From NCBI GenBank assembly GCA_963755825.1, contig CAVWLA010000001.1, positions 2,418,001 through 2,482,000 on the forward strand: a DNA stretch of 64,000 bases. Reading direction: 5' to 3'. Of the stretch, positions 43,122 to 52,631 are shown one piece after another. The position numbers were made by a program, and so were the translations under genes. Under the pieces are notes generated by a model that worked only from the letters and a program-made list of their open reading frames with translations, did no database searches and had not been told where the DNA came from. The DNA is from DATBQN01 sp963755825 (GTDB lineage: Bacteria; Acidobacteriota; Thermoanaerobaculia; Multivoradales; UBA5704). How positions within the stretch are numbered: position 1 is the first letter of the stretch; every line of letters starts with the position of its first letter.

Positions 43122-45676
43122 CCCGCCGTCCCCTCGGGCAGCGCCGCCGGCAGCCGGTCGGGCGACCGGCCCCTGAGCGCCTCGATCGCCGGCAGCACGA
43201 AGACGGCGCCGACGAGCGAGAGGACGACGCCGAGCGCCACGATCACCCCGGCGTTCGCGAGGCCGGGCACCCGCGACGAGTCGAGGCTGCCGAAGCCGGC
43301 GGTGGTGGTGAGGGCGGCGAGCGCGAGCGCCACGCCGGAGCGCCGGACGGCGCCGGCGATGCCGCCCGGCAGCCGGTCAGCGCGGTAGACGACGTAGACG
43401 CCGAGGTCGACGCCGGTCCCCACCAGCACCGGCAGCGTCGCGATGCAGAGCAGGTCGATGTCGCGCCCCGCCATCCCCCAGAAGCCGAAGGTCCACAGGA
43501 AGCCGAGGGCGAGCGGCAGGGTGGCGAGGAGCGCCTCGCCCCAGCGCCGCCAGAAGGCGACGGCGAGGACGGCGGCGGCGAAGAGCGCCGCCACGGCGGA
43601 GAGCCGGAAGAGGTCGCGGAGGGCGAGGTCGCGCAGCTCGGCGCCCACCCGCGGCGCCGAGGCGACCTTGGCGCCGGGCGCCGCGCCAGCGATCGCGGCG
43701 AGGACCGCCGGCGGCGGCCCGGAGGCCCAGGCACCCTGCGGCGCCCGCGCGTGAATGGCGACCGCCCAGCCGCCGCCCTTCTCCTGCCGCACCAGCTCCG
43801 ACATCCAGGACGGCCAGGCAGCCGGCGGCGGCGCGCCGGGGTCCTCGCCGCGGCCGAGGGCGCGCAGCGCCGCCACCGCCGGCGCGAAGCGCTCGGCGCG
43901 GAGGCCGGCGGCGGCGAGCTCGCGCTCGAGGTCGCCGGCGGCGCGCGCGAAAGGGAGCCCGGCGAGGAGCCGCAGGCGCCCGGCCAGCCGCTCGCCGCCG
44001 ATCCGCCAATCGGAGGGGGTGGTGATCTCGGCCCCGGCTCCGCGGGCGCCGAGCGACGAGGCGAGGACGCCGCGCACCGCCGCGGCGCGGTCGAGGGCGG
44101 CGTCGAGCGAGGCGCCGCGGACGACGACCGTCGTGGTGTCGAGGCCGAGGCCGAAGCTCTCGACCAGCAGCTGCTCCGCCGCCGACGCCTCGGGGTCGGC
44201 CGGCCGCAGGGTGCGCAGATCGGAGTTGAGGGAGAGGCGCGGCAGGCCGGCGGCGGCGGCGAGCGAGACGAGGACGGCGCCGGCGACGATCAGCCGCGGC
44301 CGGCGGACGGCGAACCCCACCAGGGCGTCGAAGCCCGGCGCCCACAGCCGCCGCCAGAGGACGGTGGCGCCGCCGAGAAGGCGGTTGCGCGGCAGAAAGG
44401 CGGCGAAGGCGGCGCCCAGGGTGGCGGTGGCGGCGAGGATCGCCAGGATGCCGATCGCCAGCACCTCGCCGAGCTCGCGGAGCGGCCGGAAGTGGGCGAG
44501 GGAGAGCGCCGCCAGCGCCGCCGCGGTGGTGAGCGTCGCGGCGAGGATCGCCGGCCCGGTCTGGCGGAGGGCGCCGGCGAGCGCCTGGCGCCGGCCGGCG
44601 CCGGCGAGGAGGAGGAGGCGGAAGCGCGCCCCGCCGTGGATGCCGTAGTCGACGCCCATGCCGAGGAGGGTGGCGATGAAGGCGATGCCGACGACGGTGA
44701 CGCTGCCCAGCCAGAGCGCGGCGATCGCCGCCGCCCACACCAGGCCGACGGCGGCGACGGTGAAGAGCGCCAGCGGCACGTAGAGCCCCTCGAAGCCGAG
44801 GAGGAGGAGGACGGCGACGGCGACGACCGAGGAGAGGGTGATGCGCGACAGGTCCTCGCGGATGATGCGCTCGTCGTGCGCGGCGTAGATGGGGCCGCCG
44901 ATGGCGGCGAAGGAGAGCGGCGTGCCGGCCTCGCGGGCGACCGCCGCCTCGGCGCGTGCCAGGGTGGCGGCGAGCGCCCGGCCGCCGGCCGGGTCGAGCT
45001 CGCCGCGGGCGGGGGTCACCAGCACCAGCGCGGCGTCGCCGCGGCGGGCGACGAAGGCCCCCGAGATGGGGTCGAGCGGCAGCGCCGCGCCGGCGGCGGC
45101 GAGCAGCCCCTCCGAGAAGCCGAGCGGATCGGCGGTCAGGAAGGGCGCCGCGAAGCCGCCGGCCGGGCTGGTCAGCGTGCCGTGGACGACGCCGACGCGG
45201 CGATGGATCTCCTGCGGATCGAGCCGGCCGGCGATCTCGGCGCGCAGGTCTGCCGGGCGGCCCGATCCGGCGAGGAGGAGCGGCGCCCGCGGCGCGATCC
45301 AGCGGAAGAAGAAGTCCTCGTCGTCGGCGGTCAGCCCGGCGCGCGCGTCGGCCACCTCGGGGCTCTTGCCGAGCTCCTCGGCGAGCCGGCCCGCGGCGTC
45401 GGTGAGGGTGCCGCTCTCGACCTTCCCCGGCCCGCCGGCGCGGACGATGACGAACACCTTCTCGAAGCCGCCGAAAGTGGTGAGGAAATCGCGGTAGGCG
45501 GCGGCGGCCGGGGCGTCGCGCGGCAGGAGCGAGGCGAGATCGGTCTCCAGGCGGAGGCGCGACGCCGGCCAGAGCGCCGCGAGCGTCAGCGCCAGCGCCG
45601 CCGCGAGCACGGCGCCGGGGTGGCCGGCGATCCAGGCGGCGGGGCCGCGCCCCTCGCGGTCCCCTGGCGGCGTCAC
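43118..45676 (-). CDS. RND/MMPL-family exporter
   Basis: 852 residues from GTG 45676, overlapping the ketoreductase stop. About 12 membrane helices in two repeats, each with a large extracytoplasmic loop; MGVDYGIHGGARF is the typical first-repeat motif and GTGVDLGVYVVYRAD the second. Such pumps export or transport lipids and polyenes; ApeN-like exporters occur in aryl-polyene clusters. Earlier in-frame starts are Arg/Gly-rich and lie in the neighbouring gene. Confidence 0.85.
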   Translation of the reverse strand: MTPPGDREGRGPAAWIAGHPGAVLAAALALTLAALWPASRLRLETDLASLLPRDAPAAAAYRDFLTTFGGFEKVFVIVRAGGPGKVESGTLTDAAGRLAEELGKSPEVADARAGLTADDEDFFFRWIAPRAPLLLAGSGRPADLRAEIAGRLDPQEIHRRVGVVHGTLTSPAGGFAAPFLTADPLGFSEGLLAAAGAALPLDPISGAFVARRGDAALVLVTPARGELDPAGGRALAATLARAEAAVAREAGTPLSFAAIGGPIYAAHDERIIREDLSRITLSSVVAVAVLLLLGFEGLYVPLALFTVAAVGLVWAAAIAALWLGSVTVVGIAFIATLLGMGVDYGIHGGARFRLLLLAGAGRRQALAGALRQTGPAILAATLTTAAALAALSLAHFRPLRELGEVLAIGILAILAATATLGAAFAAFLPRNRLLGGATVLWRRLWAPGFDALVGFAVRRPRLIVAGAVLVSLAAAAGLPRLSLNSDLRTLRPADPEASAAEQLLVESFGLGLDTTTVVVRGASLDAALDRAAAVRGVLASSLGARGAGAEITTPSDWRIGGERLAGRLRLLAGLPFARAAGDLERELAAAGLRAERFAPAVAALRALGRGEDPGAPPPAAWPSWMSELVRQEKGGGWAVAIHARAPQGAWASGPPPAVLAAIAGAAPGAKVASAPRVGAELRDLALRDLFRLSAVAALFAAAVLAVAFWRRWGEALLATLPLALGFLWTFGFWGMAGRDIDLLCIATLPVLVGTGVDLGVYVVYRADRLPGGIAGAVRRSGVALALAALTTTAGFGSLDSSRVPGLANAGVIVALGVVLSLVGAVFVLPAIEALRGRSPDRLPAALPEGTAG

Positions 45677-46404
45677 GCCGAGGCCCCGGCGTCGACCACC
45701 AGCGCCTGGCCGGTGATCGCCGCGGCGCGCTCGGAGAGCAGGAAGACGACGGCGTCGGCGACCGCCGCGGCGGTCACCCCGCCGGGCAGGCACTCGCCGG
45801 CGCGCAGGCGCTCGATCGCCGCGGCGGGGAGGTCAGCGGTGAGGTCGGTGGCGACGAAGCCGGGGACGACGGCGTTGACGCGCACGTTGCGCCGCCCAGC
45901 CTCGCGGGCGAGCGCCCGCGTCATGCCGAGGAGGCCGGCCTTCGAGGCGGCATAGGCGCCCTGCCCGGCGACGCCGTGGATTGCCGAGAGCGAGGACACC
46001 TGCACGATCGCGCCCCGGCGGCGGTGCATCATGCCGCGGAGGACCGCCCGGCAGCAGCGGAAGGCGCCCCCCAGGTTGACGTCGAGGACGGCGTCCCAAT
46101 CGGCGTCGGGGGTGAGGGCGAGGATCGACTCGCGGCGCAGGCCGGCGTTGTTGACCAGGCCGGCGAGCGGCCCGAGGGCGGCCTCCACCTCCTCGACGAG
46201 GTCGTCCGGCCGCGCGCGGTCGGCGAGGTCGAGCGGGAAGGCGCGGGCGCGGCCGCCGCTCGCCGCCTCCACCTGGCGCGCCGCCGCCTCGCCGCGGTAG
46301 GTGAAGGCGACCGGGCGGCCGGCGGCGACCAGCGCCTCGACCATGGCGCGCCCGAGGCCGCGGCTGCCGCCGGTTACGAGGACGGCGTCGGCTCGCGCTT
46401 CCAT
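45673..46404 (-). CDS. 3-oxoacyl-ACP reductase (FabG/ApeQ-like)
   Basis: 243 residues from ATG 46404, which lies inside the 3' end of the glycosyltransferase gene. SDR motifs: TGGSRGLG for NADPH, LVNNAG, active-site Ser in VSSLSAIHG and YAASK, and NVRVNAVVPGFVATDL. Reduces the 3-keto group in the polyketide cycle. Confidence 0.9.
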   Translation of the reverse strand: MEARADAVLVTGGSRGLGRAMVEALVAAGRPVAFTYRGEAAARQVEAASGGRARAFPLDLADRARPDDLVEEVEAALGPLAGLVNNAGLRRESILALTPDADWDAVLDVNLGGAFRCCRAVLRGMMHRRRGAIVQVSSLSAIHGVAGQGAYAASKAGLLGMTRALAREAGRRNVRVNAVVPGFVATDLTADLPAAAIERLRAGECLPGGVTAAAVADAVVFLLSERAAAITGQALVVDAGASA

Positions 46405-47087
46405 CGCAGGGCTTCGAGACGGGCCTTGGTGACCGCCGAGGCGATGCGCAGGCTGTCGATCAGCGGGCGGTAGTGGCTGGTGGTGCGGCCGTCGGCGAAG
46501 CCGAGGCGGACCGGGATCGAAATCACCTGGAAGCCGGCGCGCGCCGCGCGCACCACGACGGCGCTCTCCGCCTCGAAGCGCTCCTCGGGGAAGCCGACGC
46601 GGAGGATCAGCCGCCGCGAGTAGAAGCGGAAGCCGGTCTGCACGTCGTCCAGCCGCTGCCCGGCGGCGAACGAGATGGCGCGCGAGGAGAGCCGGTTGCT
46701 CGCCCGGCGGACGCGGCTCATGGCGCCGAAGAGGTGGTCGCGGACGCCGAGCACGAGGTCGGCGCCGGGCGCCGCCGCCGCCAGCAGGCGGGGGATCTCC
46801 TCCGGCAGATGCTGGCCGTCGGCGTCGAGGGTGACGACGCCGGTGGCGCCGCGGCCGAAGAGGTCCTCGAAGCCGGTGCGGAGAGCCACCCCCTTGCCGC
46901 GGTTGACGGGGAGCGAGATGACCCGCGCCCCAGCGCCCGCCGCGGCCGCGGCGGTGCCGTCGCGGGAGCCGTCGTCGATCACCAGCACCTCGGGGAGGAG
47001 AGCGAGGACGCCGGCGACGACGCCGGCGATCGTCGGCGCCGCCTGATAGGCGGGGATGACGGCGGCGACGCGCTCGGTCGAATTCAC
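46374..47087 (-). CDS. GT2-family glycosyltransferase
   Basis: 237 residues from GTG 47087. GT-A fold: VAAVIPAYQAAPTI, VLVIDDGSRDGT, TLDADGQHLPEEI with the DxD metal motif, and the acceptor region QTGFRFYSRR. No C-terminal membrane helices. It may glycosylate the polyene or make a polyprenyl-phosphate sugar (dolichyl-phosphate-mannose-synthase-like). It overlaps genes on both sides (GTGA upstream, about 31 bases downstream). Confidence 0.83.
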   Translation of the reverse strand: MNSTERVAAVIPAYQAAPTIAGVVAGVLALLPEVLVIDDGSRDGTAAAAAGAGARVISLPVNRGKGVALRTGFEDLFGRGATGVVTLDADGQHLPEEIPRLLAAAAPGADLVLGVRDHLFGAMSRVRRASNRLSSRAISFAAGQRLDDVQTGFRFYSRRLILRVGFPEERFEAESAVVVRAARAGFQVISIPVRLGFADGRTTSHYRPLIDSLRIASAVTKARLEALRWKREPTPSS

Positions 47088-48364
47088 GGCGCGACCTTAC
47101 CAGCACCCGGCGCGGAGGCGGCGGCGAGGAGCAGCCAGGCGGCGGCGCCGCCGGCGGCGAGGCTGGAGATCAGCACCGTGCCGGCGAGCGGACCCCAGGC
47201 GCGCGGGGTGATACCGAGCTCGAGGTCGGGCTCGAAGGGCGGGTCCTCGGAGGATCGATCGGCGAGCGCGGCTGGCGCGGGAAGCATGGCGAGGACCGCC
47301 GCGGCGAGGAAGCCGCCGCCGTACTCCCCCGTCACCCCCTTCGGCGCCAGGATGGGCGGCAGCTCGTGCCCGGAAGCGGAGAGGGCGGCGGCGAGGGTGA
47401 GCGCCTCGAGCCGGTCGCCGGCGCGCGAGCCGGAGGCGCCGGAGACGATGCCGCCGAGACCGCCGGCGCCCGGCCGCAGGCCGGCCCGCTCCAGGGTGCG
47501 CCGGAGGGCGGCGCCGAGCGCGGCGTGCCCGCTCCCCCAGCCGGTCGGCGGCGCGCTGGGGTCGAAGGCGCTTCCCCAGCCCTGCAGCCGGGCGAGGATC
47601 GGCGCGCCGCGGCGGCGCGCCGCGTCCTCCGTCTCGAGCACGACGACCGCCGCCCCCTCGGCGGCGACGAAGCCGTTGCGGCGGCGGTCGAACGGCCGCG
47701 CCGCCTCGCCGTCGCCGGCGCCCGCCGTCGCCAGGGCGCCGAAGCGGTCGAGCACGGCGTGGAGGAGCGGCGTCATCTCCTCGACGGTGCCGGCGAGCGC
47801 CATCTCCGCCCGGCCGTTCGCCACCTCGGCGGCGGCGCGGGCGACGGCCAGGAGCGGCCCCGCCTCGCGCTGCGCCACCGTGACGCCGGCGCCGCAGGCG
47901 CCGGTGGCGATGGCGATCTGCGCCGCCGGCGCGTTGGCGACGCTCTCGGTGAAGAGGAACGGCGAGGCGGACTCCGGCGAGTCGAGGAGGATCTGCTCGA
48001 GCAGCCCCTCGGTGTAGGACGACGGGCCGTAGGCGGTCGCCAGGACGACCGCGGCGACGACGCCGGCCGGCGCCGTCCAGCCGCGCCCCAGGCCGGCGTC
48101 CTCGAGCGCCATGCGGCAGGCGGCGACGGCGAGCTTCGAGGGCGGGCTCATCCGCCGCGCCTCGCGCGGCGGCACCCAGGGCGCGGTGACGCCGGCCGGC
48201 ACCAGGCCGGCGAGCCGGGCGCCGCCGGCGCGGTGGAAGCCCGCCGCGCGGTCGACGGCGGTGAGCCCCGGCCTGCCGGCGGCGAGCGCCGCGGCGAGCT
48301 CGCCGCGGCCGCAGCCGGCCGCACCCACCGTGCCGAGCCCGGTGATCACCACCACACGGCTCAA
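47084..48364 (-). CDS. degenerate ketosynthase (chain-length-factor-like)
   Basis: 426 residues from TTG 48364, overlapping the first ketosynthase stop (TTGA). FabF-like fold: VITGLGTVGAAG, NAPAAQIAIATGACGAG, RRNGFVAAEGAAVVVLE. The Cys of the nucleophile elbow is present, but the two catalytic His are missing: HGTGT is replaced by SGASGSRAGD and GH by GEYGGG. This suggests the non-catalytic partner of a KS-CLF heterodimer, as ApeC is to ApeO. Classic CLFs lose the Cys instead, so the pattern is unusual. Confidence 0.78.
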   Translation of the reverse strand: MSRVVVITGLGTVGAAGCGRGELAAALAAGRPGLTAVDRAAGFHRAGGARLAGLVPAGVTAPWVPPREARRMSPPSKLAVAACRMALEDAGLGRGWTAPAGVVAAVVLATAYGPSSYTEGLLEQILLDSPESASPFLFTESVANAPAAQIAIATGACGAGVTVAQREAGPLLAVARAAAEVANGRAEMALAGTVEEMTPLLHAVLDRFGALATAGAGDGEAARPFDRRRNGFVAAEGAAVVVLETEDAARRRGAPILARLQGWGSAFDPSAPPTGWGSGHAALGAALRRTLERAGLRPGAGGLGGIVSGASGSRAGDRLEALTLAAALSASGHELPPILAPKGVTGEYGGGFLAAAVLAMLPAPAALADRSSEDPPFEPDLELGITPRAWGPLAGTVLISSLAAGGAAAWLLLAAASAPGAGKVAP

Positions 48365-49599
48365 GGGCCGGCGTCCAGGCGGGTGAAGACGAGGGCGGCG
48401 TTGGAGCCGCCGAAGGCGAGGTTGGTGGAGACCGCCGCCTCGACCCGCCGCTCGGCTCGCCCACCGGGCGGCCGGCCGAGCGGCAGCGGCCTCCCCGTGA
48501 CGAGCGCCGCAGGCGCCGCCGGATCGACGGCGCCGCCGCCCGGCGCCGGATGGACCTCGCCCGCCGCCAGGCAGAGCACGGTCGCCACCGCCTCGATCGC
48601 CCCGGCCGAGCCGAGGAGATGGCCGACCGCCCCCTTCGAGGCGGCGACCGGCAGGGTGCGCGCGCGGTCGCCGAAGACCCGCTCGAGCGCCCGCCACTCG
48701 GCGGCGTCGTTGAGCGGCGTGCCGGTGCCGTGGGCGTCGACGAAGGCGACCTCGGCCGGCGCGACCCCGGCGTCGGCGAGGGCGGCGGTGATCGCCGCGG
48801 CGGCGCCGGCGCCGGTCGAGTCCGGGGCGGTCATGTGGTGGGCGTCGCAGGAGGCGCCGGCGCCGGCGAGGAGCGCCAGTGGCCGCCTGCCCCGCGCGCG
48901 GGCGCGCTCCGGCGCCTCGAGGACGAGCACCGCCGCGCCCTCGCCGATCGACATGCCGTCGCGCTCGGCGCGGAAGGGCAGGCAGGCGGCGGGCGAGACG
49001 GCGCGCAGCGAGTTGAAGCCGGCGTAGGTGAGCTCGCAGAGGGAGTCGGCGCCGCCGGCGACGGCGATCTCGACCTCGCCGGCGCGGAGAGCGTCGAGCG
49101 CCGCGGCGATGGCGAGCGACGCCGACGAGCAGGCGGCGGAGATGGTGATCACCGGGCCGCCCACCGCGAGGTCGCGGGCGACGGCGTCGCCCGGCGCCGA
49201 GACCGGCTGCGAGGCGAGGAGGGCGAGGCGCGGCCGGCCGCCGCGCCGCCAGCCGCCGTAGAAGCGCTCGCCCTCGTGCATGCCGCCGGTGCTGCTGCCG
49301 AAGAAGACGCCGACCGCGGCGGGCGCGGCGAGCGGCAGCTCGATGCCGGCGGCGCGGAGGGCCTCGCGCGCCGCGAAGACGGCGAAGCGGTCGGCGAGCG
49401 CGAGGCGGCGCCATCCCGGCAAGGCCGCCTCGACCGCGGGCGGCGGCGGCGGCGCCTCGCCCGCGAGGCGGGTGCGGTGGCGCGCGGCGTCGAAGCGGTG
49501 GATCGGCCCGATCCCGCTGGCGCCCGCCGCGAGGCCCGCCCACAGCGGCGCCACGCCCCAGCCGAAGGCGCTCACCGCCCCGACGCCGCTCACCGCCAT
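48361..49599 (-). CDS. beta-ketoacyl-ACP synthase (ApeO-like)
   Basis: 412 residues, complete catalytic triad: Cys in SAACSSASLAI, His in DAHGTGTPLND and His in SKGAVGHLLGSAG. It condenses malonyl-ACP with the growing chain. Immediate neighbour of the ACP gene (49 bases) and of the degenerate ketosynthase, the usual order in type II polyketide/aryl-polyene systems. The ATG is at 49599. Confidence 0.9.
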   Translation of the reverse strand: MAVSGVGAVSAFGWGVAPLWAGLAAGASGIGPIHRFDAARHRTRLAGEAPPPPPAVEAALPGWRRLALADRFAVFAAREALRAAGIELPLAAPAAVGVFFGSSTGGMHEGERFYGGWRRGGRPRLALLASQPVSAPGDAVARDLAVGGPVITISAACSSASLAIAAALDALRAGEVEIAVAGGADSLCELTYAGFNSLRAVSPAACLPFRAERDGMSIGEGAAVLVLEAPERARARGRRPLALLAGAGASCDAHHMTAPDSTGAGAAAAITAALADAGVAPAEVAFVDAHGTGTPLNDAAEWRALERVFGDRARTLPVAASKGAVGHLLGSAGAIEAVATVLCLAAGEVHPAPGGGAVDPAAPAALVTGRPLPLGRPPGGRAERRVEAAVSTNLAFGGSNAALVFTRLDAGP

Positions 49600-49647
49600 G
49601 CGCCGGTCCAGAGCTCGATCCTCGTTCCTGCGGGGAGTGGGCGGAGC

Positions 49648-49908
49648 CTAGCTCCGGCCCTCGATGTAGTCGGCGAGGCTGGCCACCGAGGAGAACACCT
49701 CGCGGCCGATCTCCTGGCTCTTGATCTTGATGCCGAACTCCTTCTCGAGCGCCACCACCAGCTCCAGGGCGTCCACCGAGTCGAGACCCAGGCCCTCGCC
49801 GAAGAGCGGCGCGTGGTCGTCGATCATCTCCGGTCTCATGCCGTCGAGGTTCAGGCTGCTGACGATCAGCCGCTTGATCCGCGCCGGCGTCTCTTCCAGG
49901 TCGGTCAT
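49648..49908 (-). CDS. acyl carrier protein
   Basis: 86 residues from ATG 49908, preceded by GGAG; an ATG four codons upstream is possible. The phosphopantetheine Ser lies in GEGLGLDSVDALELV, and VALEKEFGIKI is the usual helix II. Carries the growing chain for the adjacent ketosynthases. Confidence 0.92.
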   Translation of the reverse strand: MTDLEETPARIKRLIVSSLNLDGMRPEMIDDHAPLFGEGLGLDSVDALELVVALEKEFGIKIKSQEIGREVFSSVASLADYIEGRS

Positions 49909-50227
49909 GAAGGGCTCCATGGGCTCTCGAGAGCCGCGGCGTCGAGGCGACGCGGACGTTCCTCCGCTGAGCACAAGTCCTGTGCGGTCAAAGGCTCAGG
50001 TTGATCGTGGCACGACCCACGATCCTACCGTGCCGCTCGCGGTGCTGCAATCCCTGGGCCGCGCCGGTCCTGCGGCGCCAACGCAACCGCTTGATCCTGC
50101 GCGCGAAAGCGCGGCGGAGCCGGCGGCGGCCGCGGCGCTCGCCGGGGGACGGCACGGTGCTAGCATCTGCCGCCACACCGAACCCGCCGTCGCCGGAGAC
50201 CGAGCCCGCACCGCGGGCGAAGGATGC
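49909..50227. promoter_or_regulatory. divergent control region of the polyene-like cluster
   Basis: 319 bases between the ACP gene (minus) and the acyl-adenylating ligase gene (plus). It contains a perfect palindrome GATCGTGG-N6-CCACGATC (50003-50024) and a smaller one GCACA-N5-TGTGC (49971-49985). Their location suggests operators for both arms. No confident -35/-10 pair is seen on either strand. Confidence 0.5.
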
Positions 50228-51730
50228 ATGGAGCCGCGAGCCGAGAATCCTATCGCCGACGCCTTCGGAGCCCTCGCCCGCCGCGCCCCGGCGGCGCCGC
50301 TGGTGGTGTCGACGGCGCGCAGCGCCAGCGTCGGCGACGTCGACCGGCTGGCCGGGATCGCCGCCCGGCGGCTCGAGCGCCGCGCCGGCGGCTGGCCGGC
50401 GGGCGCGGTGGTCGGCCTCGCCGCCGGCAACGGCCCGGGGCTCCTCGCCTCCCTCGTCGCCCTCTGGCGGCTGGGCCTCTCGCCCCTCCTCCTCGACGCC
50501 CAGGCGCCGGCGGCGGAGAGCGGCCGCCTCGCCCGCTCGCTGGGCGTCACGACGCTCCTGCGCTGCCTGACGAGCTGGCCCGCCGCCGCCGGCGACTGGT
50601 CGCTCGCCGAGCTGGCGCCGCGGGCTCCGGACCCTGGCGAGGACGGCGCCGTCCTGCCGCCGCTGGCGCTCCCCGGCTGCGCGGTGGTCAAGCTGACCTC
50701 GGGGTCGACCGGGGCGCCGCGCGGCGTCGCCACCCCCGCCGCCGCCCTGGTCGCCGACGACGCGGCGCTCACCGCCAGCATGGGCCTCTCGGCGGCCGAC
50801 CGCCTCCTCGCCTTCATCCCCATGTCCCACTCCTACGGCCTGTCGAGCCTGGTGCTGCCGGCGCTCCTCCGCGGCACCGTGCTGGTGGTGCCCGAGGAGG
50901 GGAGCCTGCTCGAGCCGCTCGCCGCCGCCGAGCGTGCCGGGGCCACCTTCTTCCCCACCGTGCCGGCCTACGTCCAGGCGCTGCTCAAGCTGTCGCACCC
51001 GCCGGCCTGGCCGCGCTCGGTCCGCCTGGTGATCGCCGCCGGGGCGCCGCTCGAGCCCGCCGTGGCGCGCGGCTTCCGGGCCGCCTTCGGCCTGCCGGTC
51101 CACGTCTTCTACGGCGCCAGCGAGTGCGGCGGCATCTGCTACGACCGCGAGGGGCTGGCGGGCGAGCGCGGCACCGTCGGGACGCCGGTCGAAGGGGCGC
51201 GAGTGACGCTCGCCCGCCCGCCGCGTGGCGCCGGACCGAGCGCCGCTCCCGCCGGTCTCGGCATCGTCACCATCTCCTCGGCGGCGGTGGCGGAGGGCTA
51301 CCTGCCGGAGGCCGATCCGCGCCTCGGCGGCGGCCGCTTCACCGCCCGCGACCTCGCCGTCTTCCAGGATGGCGAGCTGGCGCTGCGCGGCCGGCTCGAC
51401 GACCAGATCAACGTCCGCGGCAAGAAGGTCGACCCGCGGGAGGTCGAGGAAGTGCTGGGCACGCTCGACGGCGTCGACGACGTCGCCGTGCTCGGCGTGC
51501 CGGCGGCGGGCGGCGCCGAGATCGTCCGCGCCGTCGTCGCCTGCCGGCCTGGCCGGCTCTGCTGCGAGCAGATCCTCGCCTTCTGCCGCGAGCACCTCTC
51601 GGCGCACAAGGTGCCGAGGAGCCTCATCCTGGTCGCCGAGATGCCGCGCACGGCGCGCGGCAAGATCGACCGCACCGCCCTCCTCGCCCTCGTCCCGGCG
51701 CCCCTGCGGCAGCGGCGCTATGGCGGCTGA
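50228..51730 (+). CDS. acyl-adenylating ligase (ApeH-like)
   Basis: 500 residues. ANL-superfamily motifs: KLTSGSTGAPRGV (P-loop), FIPMSHSYGLSS, YGASECGGICYD, FTARDLAVFQDGELALRGRLDDQINVRGKKVDP, and the catalytic Lys in TARGKIDR. Probably activates an aromatic or fatty acid and loads it on the ACP. Its 3' end overlaps the deacetylase gene by 11 bases. Confidence 0.84.
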   Translation: MEPRAENPIADAFGALARRAPAAPLVVSTARSASVGDVDRLAGIAARRLERRAGGWPAGAVVGLAAGNGPGLLASLVALWRLGLSPLLLDAQAPAAESGRLARSLGVTTLLRCLTSWPAAAGDWSLAELAPRAPDPGEDGAVLPPLALPGCAVVKLTSGSTGAPRGVATPAAALVADDAALTASMGLSAADRLLAFIPMSHSYGLSSLVLPALLRGTVLVVPEEGSLLEPLAAAERAGATFFPTVPAYVQALLKLSHPPAWPRSVRLVIAAGAPLEPAVARGFRAAFGLPVHVFYGASECGGICYDREGLAGERGTVGTPVEGARVTLARPPRGAGPSAAPAGLGIVTISSAAVAEGYLPEADPRLGGGRFTARDLAVFQDGELALRGRLDDQINVRGKKVDPREVEEVLGTLDGVDDVAVLGVPAAGGAEIVRAVVACRPGRLCCEQILAFCREHLSAHKVPRSLILVAEMPRTARGKIDRTALLALVPAPLRQRRYGG

Positions 51731-52631
51731 GCGGGAGGCGATCGCGACGCCCGCGCCGATGGAGACGACGCCGCCGACGCCCGGCAGAGGCTCGGGCTCG
51801 GGCTCGGGCCGACCGCGCCCGCTGCCGCCGCTCCTCGCCGGCTCTGCCCTCCTCCACCTCACCGGCGCCGTCTACCTGGGATTCGCGCCGCGCCGCTGGC
51901 GGCTCGTCGCCGCGGCGCTCTTCGCCGACCACTGCGCCATCGCCGCCGCCGGCCTGTGGCCGCGGAGCACCCTTCTCGGCCCCAACCTCTCCCGCCTGCC
52001 GGCCGCCGCGGCGCGGCGCGGCGAGGTCGCCCTCACCTTCGACGACGGCCCGGACCCCGAGGTGACGCCGCGCGTCCTCGACCTCCTCGACCGGCGGGGA
52101 GCGCGCGCCACCTTCTTCTGCATCGGCCGCCGCGCCGCCGCGCATCCCGCGATCGTCGCCGAGATCGCTCGCCGCGGCCACGCCGTCGAGAACCACTCCC
52201 ACACCCACCCGCATGCCTTCACCCTCTATTCGCCGCGGGCGATCGGGCGGGAGATCGACGCCGCCCAGGAGGTGCTGGCGGAGGCCGCCGGGCGGCCGCC
52301 GAGCTTCTTCCGCGCCCCGGCCGGCCTGCGCAGCTTCCTCCTCGAGCCGCAGCTCGCCGCCCGCGGCCTCGCCCTCGTCTCCTGGACCCGCCGCGCCTTC
52401 GACACCGTCGAGCGGCGCCCGGCGGCGATCGCCGCCGGCCTCCTCGCCGGCCTCGCCGGCGGCGACGTCCTCCTTCTCCACGATGGCTCGGCGGCGCGCA
52501 CCGCCGCCGGCAGACCCGTCGTCCTCGAGGCCCTGCCGCGCGTCCTCGACGGGATCGCCGAGCGCGGCCTGCGGGCGGTGCCGTTCGCGGCGCGCCCCGG
52601 CCTTCCGGCCGCCGCGACGGCCGGCGCCTGA
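51720..52631 (+). CDS. NodB-type polysaccharide deacetylase
   Basis: 303 residues. Two hydrophobic segments near the N-terminus, then the NodB domain: ALTFDDGPDPEVTPRVL (catalytic and metal Asp), ENHSHTHPHAF (metal His), FFRAPAGLRS, and LLLHDGSA at the end. Could deacetylate an amino sugar or another N- or O-acetyl group. It is translationally linked to genes on both sides (ATG overlap upstream, TGATG downstream), so part of the cluster. Confidence 0.84.
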   Translation: MAAEREAIATPAPMETTPPTPGRGSGSGSGRPRPLPPLLAGSALLHLTGAVYLGFAPRRWRLVAAALFADHCAIAAAGLWPRSTLLGPNLSRLPAAAARRGEVALTFDDGPDPEVTPRVLDLLDRRGARATFFCIGRRAAAHPAIVAEIARRGHAVENHSHTHPHAFTLYSPRAIGREIDAAQEVLAEAAGRPPSFFRAPAGLRSFLLEPQLAARGLALVSWTRRAFDTVERRPAAIAAGLLAGLAGGDVLLLHDGSAARTAAGRPVVLEALPRVLDGIAERGLRAVPFAARPGLPAAATAGA

